DNA from: Amoebophrya sp. A120
Taxonomy: Eukaryota; Sar; Dinophyceae; Syndiniales; Amoebophryaceae
Length of the DNA stretch: 64,000 bases
Reading direction: 5' to 3'
Assembly (NCBI GenBank): GCA_905178155.1
Contig: CAJINV010000001.1
Coordinates: 12,504,676 to 12,568,675, forward strand
Shown piece by piece: positions 53,597 to 64,000 of this stretch; the first letter of the stretch is position 1, and every line of letters starts with the position of its first letter. Made by a program: the position numbers and the translations under genes. The notes under the pieces were generated by a model that ran no database searches, was not told the origin of the DNA, and saw only the letters and a list, made by a program, of their open reading frames with translations.

Positions 53597-54766
53597 ATGT
53601 TGCTCTCAACCAGCGCACTCTCATCCGCCCTGCCCGAGGTGTGTGCGGTTCTCTTCGCATACCTTTGTGTGCAGTTCGGGCGGATTTCGAAGCCGAAATC
53701 AAGGGCCGCGGCCGCTACGCTTTCCCAGAAAGTGGAGAAGAAATCGAAAAGGAGCTCCTCCACCGCGGACGAATCTGCTGCCGGAGCGGAAGTTGAAAAG
53801 CCGCAGTCGCGCAAGCGAGTCGCGCTCAAATGGCTGTCGTTCGGACTCTACCATGCAGCAATTGCTTATCTGGTCCTCTGTGCGGTTCCAAGCCTACAGA
53901 GGTGGCTTTTTCCGGTTTTTCACGACCGAGTCGGAAGTCAAACGGCACCGATGGCGACAGCAGCAACGATTTTCGCGGTGAACGCGATCGCTTTTCACAG
54001 CCTGTGGCTCTCCGGTTGGCACCACCGGGTAAACTACGAGCTCGCAATCAGCAAGTACCTACCACCCGGCGGCGTCTGGAAAGTGTTTTCGCTCTTGCTT
54101 GTCTACCTTTTCGCACCGGAATGTTGCAGTATTGGCCTCGGCAGCGACAACATAATTGTGGAAGATTTGATGTCTGGGGAGAAGCTGTACGCTACTCTGC
54201 ACAGCTTCATCGCGACGGATTCCGTCACAATAGCCATCACCGTGGTGCTGACGCTCGGGACAACGGCAGTGCTGTTACTCTGGCACCGGTGGGCGAAGCT
54301 AGACTACAGCGACTTGGCGATCAAGAATACGAGGATTCTGAATTTATGCTCGGTGGCGTTTATCAACGGCTACGTGGAAGAGGTGGTTTTCCGTGGGTTA
54401 TTTCTGCAGAAGATGTTTTTTCACTTCTACAAGTGCAGTGCCGGATCTTCATCAACAGCAGTTCTTTCGCTTGACCGAACTACAGCAAACATGTACACAA
54501 TCGTTCGAGAAGAGGAGGGGGAAATAAACTTCGGAGAAATTTTCTTCCACCGACCGTTCACCGCCTGGGGCGTCGCAAGCGTCCTGCAGGCACTGGTTTT
54601 CGGCTGTCTTCACTACCACGGGATCCCCAGTGGCTTTGTCGGGGTTTTCCTCACGTTCATCTACGGCTGGATAATGGGGGCGCTGGCCATGTACGGAGGC
54701 AGTATGCTGCTACCGGTTTTGCTCCACACCGCAGCGGATTTTGTTATTTTCTACGCCATCGTGTAG
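53597..54766 (+). CDS. CPBP-family (RCE1/ABI type) intramembrane metalloprotease
   Basis: Members cleave CAAX prenyl proteins or other membrane substrates. Single exon, about 389 aa from the ATG at 53597; an upstream ATG at 53426 would add 57 residues. Catalytic signatures are intact: the double glutamate and arginine in GYVEEVVFRGLF, a histidine in VFGCLHYHGIP, and the final histidine and aspartate in LLHTAADFVIF. Several hydrophobic helices surround them. The N-terminal region has a basic, Ser/Ala-rich loop between the first two helices. Whether it is a true RCE1 (CAAX endoprotease at the ER) or another CPBP protease is not decided by these motifs. Confidence 0.85.
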   Translation: MLLSTSALSSALPEVCAVLFAYLCVQFGRISKPKSRAAAATLSQKVEKKSKRSSSTADESAAGAEVEKPQSRKRVALKWLSFGLYHAAIAYLVLCAVPSLQRWLFPVFHDRVGSQTAPMATAATIFAVNAIAFHSLWLSGWHHRVNYELAISKYLPPGGVWKVFSLLLVYLFAPECCSIGLGSDNIIVEDLMSGEKLYATLHSFIATDSVTIAITVVLTLGTTAVLLLWHRWAKLDYSDLAIKNTRILNLCSVAFINGYVEEVVFRGLFLQKMFFHFYKCSAGSSSTAVLSLDRTTANMYTIVREEEGEINFGEIFFHRPFTAWGVASVLQALVFGCLHYHGIPSGFVGVFLTFIYGWIMGALAMYGGSMLLPVLLHTAADFVIFYAIV

Positions 54767-55476
54767 GTGGTCATGGACATGGTTGATTTTGGTGCCCAGA
54801 CAGTTTCTCGCCCACCTAGAGGCGAGCACACATGTTGGTTTTCCAAGATACGCAGCAAATAATTAAGTTGTAACCATGTCGAGACAAGAAGCCGTGTTTG
54901 TACAGTATGGCCTCGACAAGATGATGCTGGTGCAGTTGCCGAACAGATGTGAACTTGTTTCCGCATTGCAATATGATGTTTCCGCTTCACCAAAGGTGAG
55001 AGGAGTACATCTAGGTCGTTACCATTGTGATATAGCAAGAAGCCAGATAGACTGCTGATGTGTGTTCGAGGCGGAAATTTTGATGTCGCATGTGGACGGA
55101 AGTAAAAAGCGTAGCTACAAAGCGTGAGGAAACGGTAACGGACGATGAGATGTGAGTCGTGGTTCCAAAAACGAAACGCAAATTCCGATGTGTGCAAAAC
55201 TCTAGAAGTGTGCTAAGAGTAGGCCGCGAAACATTTCTCTGATTTTGGCTTCAAAAATAATTATGAAAACCTAGCAATTATACTACATCAGTTTCAGTTG
55301 TCAAGAAACTCGTCGGTCGTCACAGACCTCCTTGTGACTAGCAGCAAAATGTCTCGCGGCAGCCCGTTTTCGTAGGAAGCCCTGCAGCTACATTCCGTGC
55401 GACTCCGGTCTGCTAGACAGCTAGTAGCTTCGATTGCAGCGACGTATACCAGATCTAGCGAGGCGCTCCTGCGAAG
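54767..55476. other. Intergenic, no gene seen
   Basis: Spacer upstream of MCM6. Small frames on both strands have no support. Confidence 0.5.
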
Positions 55477-59601
<4,125 letters not shown>

Positions 59602-60539
59602 AGTTTTTGGAGAATGAAAATTGTTATTGTTGCGCAAAAAATTTTCTCGTTTTAGCCAAAGCGCTGAAGCAAAGTTTTATTTGAAGTAGCTCTAGAATCG
59701 TGAGAAGAAGGATATACATTTACCCGGATGCCACGAATCCAATATCAACAAACAAAGCAAAGCTTCACGCTCGCGGAAAGCGAGGCGGGTGGTTAGGTTT
59801 TTTTGGAATCATTGACATTCCGTGGAGGTGCTGTTGTCACACTGCTCTTGAATGATTTTTCCTCTTTATCAACAAATCTATTGTGCGCCAGATTTCTCAT
59901 CTGGCAAGCAAGATGCACTTGGATGCGTCTACCTGAATTTTTCCTCTGTGCATGAGAACGAAAGTTCGCATTTATTTTGACTGAAATCATAAGTGTTTCA
60001 GTCGAGGAAACATGATGAAGTTTTTTATGTCTGCAACTGTCGCTGAAGCGCAGGCGCACTGGTGGAGCACAACTACCTACCCCTTGCACCAAAAGACATG
60101 TGCCTCAGTGTTCATCGCGACGTCAACAAAGCCCAGTGTCGGTCAGAATTAAGTCAATGGCTCCTGGTCGAAAAGTTGAAATTTTTTGCTGATCCGGTTT
60201 TCTAATTTTGTGTTTGCAAAAACTGTACCTGCTTTCGCTTTGCACATCACTGGTTTTTCGACCATTTTGCACTTTACGTTCTGTTATGCTCACGCACTTT
60301 TCTCTTCTTCAGGAGCCATCTGGTTACAGCCACACATCTTATCAAGTACTATTGCACGTCGACCCATCATGAACTACAATCAGTCTCTGCTTTACCACGT
60401 TTTCTATACGACCTAATTTGTTTGTCGAATATACTAGAAATAAAAAATGTGATAGTCATTACTTTTTGACGACTGACCCATTTACCAGTGGTCAGGATAA
60501 AAATATCCACTCCCGGGGAGGTTCTTTATCGAGCGAAAA
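59602..60539. other. Intergenic, no gene seen
   Basis: AT-rich spacer downstream of MCM6 without supported features. Confidence 0.55.
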
Positions 60540-62032
60540 ATGGCGTCGCCCACGAAGGACGACGGCAAGGCCGTCGCGCGGGCGATGAACAACCTACAGG
60601 CTTTCGCCATGCTCGGCCCCGGCATTCTGACCAACACAATGAGCTACGGCGTCGCTCCGGAAACGGGGCAGGACTCAGAGCTCCCAGACGCGTCGCCCAC
60701 CAAGGAAGAAGAACCGCCGGAGGTGACAAAAGCTGCTGACAATCTCCCGGTGATGAAACCTGGTATCAAAATCCGCCTAAAGAACAAAAGCGTGTTGCGG
60801 TTTTCTATTTTTTCTTGTTGCCTTTCCGGCGTAATTAAGTAGCTGATTTCGATGTATACCACACAGTAAGTCTCCACAGACATTCACATACCAATGTCTA
60901 CTTCGCGTGTTGAAAATACCTACCCAGGCCCCGCAGTCAGCCGAGACCAGCTCCTAGAGCTGTTGAAGGAACTCGACAGCTACAAACCCACGGCCAAGGA
61001 GGTGACAAAGCTAGGAGCACAGCTCATAAAAGAGGGCTCTTCAAAGCTTTCTTTTATACAGGCGTGGGAGAAAATCGAGGCACTGGGACTGCCACCGGAT
61101 CCATTTGACAAGTATAGTAGTTTTGGTTTTTCTACTGTTTATAATTTCTGAGCCTCTATTACATTAATGTGCAAGTCCATTTGGTCAGAGACCTGATTTA
61201 CAACGTGCCGTTGCAAAACAACTATCGCGAATAAACAAAACACAGGCACAACCTGTCGGAGGCTCGGTTTCAGGAACTCTTGAGCCAGTACGTGAACGAC
61301 GACGAAGTTTGCAACAAGGCGAACGCCATTATGCAGAAGATGCACGAACCCGTGTTGGATGCAAACCGTAGCAAAAAGGATCTGTCCCCGGAGCAGGTGG
61401 TCCAAATTCACAAGCACATGATCGACGTTCTGAAGGATACCATCACGGAATTTTCCGCGCTGCCCCGGGAAAGGAGACATAAGTTCTCGGCGAAGCAAAC
61501 GGAGACCGTGTCGGAACTGTTGGTTTCTATGTCCGTGGAGCGGAAGTTTGGAGCAAATTCTGACGATGTGGAGGCCGGGTTGATGAAGTATGAATACTTG
61601 ATGAACTCTGAGCAGGGCGGAGGACAATTCGCGGAACTCACACAGCAGCTGCAGGGTATGAGACTTTACTTTTACTACTTGCAGCTTTAGATAGTATTAT
61701 TTTTCGTAGGATGATAGATGAGATGCATCGACATTTATTTTGATCGAGAAGACGACGGGCTTCTTGCAACAGAAGCCGAGAAAAGCAATGAATCACCCCA
61801 CTTATCTTGATCGATCATTTTCCTATCAGGTTACATGTCTGTGCTGATTTCCCACGCAAGGCCACGGCTTACTGCGGAGAATTTCCGAGGGCTGCTGGCC
61901 GAGCTGGCCAGACAAAACAAGAAAATGAAATCAAACATGTCCGAGATGTATGCCGCGTGGAGCGTATCCTGTGCAAAAACATCTCCACCCCAGAGTTGTC
62001 ATTCAGATCTGCAAGCACAAGAGCATTTGTAA
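60540..62032 (+). CDS. Hypothetical helical protein, last gene of the plus block
   Basis: Exons 60540-60762, 60880-61111, 61246-61655 and 61830-61964 join across three GT-AG introns in phase (333 aa to the last junction). No family recognised. The product is almost all helical and hydrophilic, with SRDQLLELLKELDSY, LSQYVNDDEV, QVVQIHKHMIDVLKD and a final AELARQNKKMKSNMSEMY. The 3' end is unclear: reading on enters a family E element and stops at 62032; splicing that element out would instead give a frame running on to about 62755. The element lacks matching target repeats, so the true end cannot be fixed from sequence. Confidence 0.6.
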
Positions 62033-62243
62033 TGCGCATCCCCATGAGAGGCATTTCCCATCGTGTTTTGGAACTTGTAATGCTGTGAACAGGATAAGGA
62101 GATGGATTTGTTATGCGGCTTCCCTTGAAAAACTGCATTACACTACAGCCTGCAACTTGTCATGCGTGGCTCCCAAAACTTTAAGGTTTGTGTTGCAAAA
62201 TCCCCGTCTTGACTCTGGGGTGGGGACGTTTTTACAAATGATA
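61965..62243. mobile_element. Family E element (279 bp) at a convergent gene junction
   Basis: Terminal inverted repeats TATCMTKTGYAAAAACRTCY then CCACCCCAGAGT, same 279-bp length as the other two family E copies. Flanks are GAGCG on the left and TAGGT on the right, so the 5-bp duplication seen at all 15 other copies is absent. Stops of both convergent frames fall inside it (62032 plus, 62232 minus). Confidence 0.88.
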
Positions 62244-64000
62244 TAGGTCCGAAACCTCTTCCGGCTCGATCTTCACGATCGCCCCCGCCGCGGCTTCGAA
62301 CACTTGTATGGGAGTGTCAGGATCGAAATCGTCAAAGTTGAAATAATTTCTCATGCATAAATTGCAAGGCATGAAGTGCCTCTCTTGCAGGGATGGCAAG
62401 TGAGGCCGACTGTCAGCCAGTTTGGGGTCTGAGATAGAGCTGCTGAAGTGCATGACAAAAGACGCCTTCTGTCCCTAAACAGCATGACAAACTGGATTTA
62501 GACGGTGCCGAAATTTGTCATGCGCCACTTGGAAACTGGGCTTTCAACTGGTATCGATTTCATGCATTACAAGTTCTTTCAACTTTGTCGATTTCAATCC
62601 TGACACATCCATAACTTGGGGCTCCCTGTCATAGTGAAAATTTGATAAGTACAAAGTTTGCACAAATGTACTTGCCACAAGTAGTTGTTGAACGCGAAAA
62701 CCAAAACCGCCAGCGCGAGCGCCGCGCGAAACGCGGCATTACAAACACAAACTAAAAATAAAACTTGCGTGGTCTTTCTCGCATGACAAATTGTTTCATC
62801 ATGATCATGTGAATGAAGTCTATTCCAATTTTTTGTACGGACGACGAGAAAAAAACATTCGTGATCGGTATAGGGAAAAAACGCAATACGCCAACTTCAC
62901 CCGGACCATTTCGTCCTCGTCGATAGCGAAAGTATTCCACTCCGGCACTGCGATGTAGCACGCTTTGTAGTAGTCCGACGCGAACCGGCCCTCCTGAAAC
63001 CTCGTTTGCATCTTATGCAGGAAAAAAACTATGTACTGATGCAGAAAATGCAACACAGTTACACTTGTCATGCTGGAAGTGCGTCATAGCCGTGCTGCAT
63101 ACTGTTTTCACGTACTAGCTGCGCATTACAGGGTGTTTCTGTAATGCAAAACGAATTTCTTATGCTGCCCTAGCTACAAAGTTACGCTCACACAGTTTTT
63201 TTCACGGATACATCTTGGCGTTCTTGCACTGTTCCGCGTCGATTTTGTAGCCGATCAGACGAAAGGAATCCGTGAGCACGCAGGGGTAGCGGCTTCCCTC
63301 CCCGGTCTTCGTGTTCTCATACAGTTCGGCCCGGAGAACGTATGGCACCACGCTGCCGTCGGCCTTCGACATCTCGAAGGGACTGGACTCTTTCACGAGC
63401 TCGAAGGTCGCGGAAGTAGTTTTCCCGGTAGAAGGAGTTGCCTTCTCTTTATTTTCGCCGTCTTCGCCTTGCTGCTTCTCGTCATCCCGTCTTGTTTCCT
63501 TGATCCTAATCCGCTTCGTGCGCTGCAAAGATTCTTGTTCTTCTACCTGCTCCCTCGTGCTGGTCGCGACCGTTTCCTTTTTTTCCCCGACCGCCAGCGC
63601 CGCGGAGGGGTTGTAGTACTCTGCGTCACTTGTGACCGCGAACGGTGCCGTCCTGGTGTCGCGGTCGACATGATGATCGGGCTCGATGCGATTTACCACT
63701 GTGGCGCTCGTCTTCCTACTAGCTCCACTTGTTTCTCTTGCCCTTTCATCGTGGTAGTTTTCTGGTCCCGCGAGGCCACCTGCTCTTTGTTCACCAGACT
63801 CATCATGGTTCGCGGACAATGAAGGTGGACTGGCTTTATTTTTTCCCACGAAAAGGCTCTCGTCGTCATCTTCCGTCGGCTCGAAGATGTCCCGGAGCTG
63901 CACGGGTTCTCGGCGCAACATGCGCCTCCGCTCGGCGGCGACGAGAAAAAGGGTAGGTGTGGCATCGTTCTGCGTCGAAGGCACAGGGTTGGAGAGAAGC
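62232..64000 (-). CDS. Hypothetical protein, 5' end outside window
   Basis: Enters from the right edge in an open frame. The exon down to 63211 encodes about 260 residues: a disordered Glu/Arg/Thr-rich part, then a folded end (VVPYVLRAELYENTKTG, RYPCVLTDSFRLIGYKIDAEQC). A family F introner is removed with one CATCT (AGATG) copy and the frame continues in 62900-63008 (FQEGRFASDYYKACYIAVPEW). A GT donor follows. Downstream pieces are less certain: a hydrophobic helix (AALALAVLVFAFNNYLW) near 62690-62750, a family D introner, and a last part ending KIEPEEVSDLYHL at 62232. No family recognised; probably membrane-anchored. Confidence 0.6.
62307..62613 (-). mobile_element. Introner, family D (307 bp)
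   Basis: Terminal inverted repeats TATGGRWGTGTCAGGATYGA, then AATCGWCAAAGTTGAAA. Flanked by ACTTG (62302-62306 and 62614-62618). Lies 63 bp from the family E element. Host is most likely the minus-strand gene, though the plus strand also stays open across the join. Confidence 0.88.
63014..63210 (-). mobile_element. Introner, family F (197 bp)
   Basis: Terminal inverted repeats TATSCRKGAAAAAAACTRTG. Flanked by CATCT (63009-63013 and 63211-63215). Removal gives the continuous CKNAKMQTRFQEGRF. Confidence 0.9.

Noticed and set aside
54876-55058. 60-codon frame upstream of MCM6
   Set aside because: Short, no family features, and nothing nearby supports it as an exon.

Overview
The window comes from a nuclear eukaryotic genome. 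Conserved proteins (MCM6, cytosolic carboxypeptidase, ABHD17, TIM9, an SCY1-like pseudokinase) are split by many short GT-AG introns of roughly 65-160 nt, and by a second class of intron-like inserts. These inserts have terminal inverted repeats (TIRs), begin TAT and end ATA, and are flanked by 5-bp direct repeats. Gene orientation is strongly blocked: every gene recognised from 1 to 31.8 kb is on the minus strand, and every one from 38.6 to 62 kb is on the plus strand. Introner-type non-canonical introns plus unidirectional gene clusters fit a dinoflagellate-lineage alveolate, and from memory most resemble the parasitic Syndiniales genus Amoebophrya. The taxon is an inference; no database was searched.

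Layout. Minus block (right to left from 31.8 kb): cytosolic carboxypeptidase with a very long low-complexity tail, a type II membrane protein, a multi-pass membrane protein, a TauE/SafE permease with a cysteine-rich ectodomain, TIM9, a six-exon unknown, an ML-domain secreted protein, two unknowns, and an SCY1-like pseudokinase running off the left edge. A GC-rich island with a copia-like reverse-transcriptase scrap lies at 23.5-25.2 kb. The strand-switch zone (31.9-38.6 kb) has no convincing gene; it holds an AT-rich stretch, a 100-N assembly gap, a fold-back element and about 3 kb of nested palindromic and tandem arrays. Plus block (38.6-62 kb): a small unknown, ABHD17-type hydrolase, a long coiled-coil protein, a BRCT protein, an unknown, a small membrane protein, a CPBP/RCE1-type protease, MCM6 and a helical unknown. 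This last gene converges on a minus-strand gene that leaves the right edge.

The genes are unrelated housekeeping and accessory functions, not a pathway. The unifying feature is the introners: 16 copies in six TIR families. Fifteen have exact 5-bp target duplications, and removing the element plus one duplicate copy restores the reading frame in every host gene I could join (MCM6, ABHD17, carboxypeptidase, TauE/SafE and others). Ten of the 16 form five close pairs of different families separated by only 40-63 bp.
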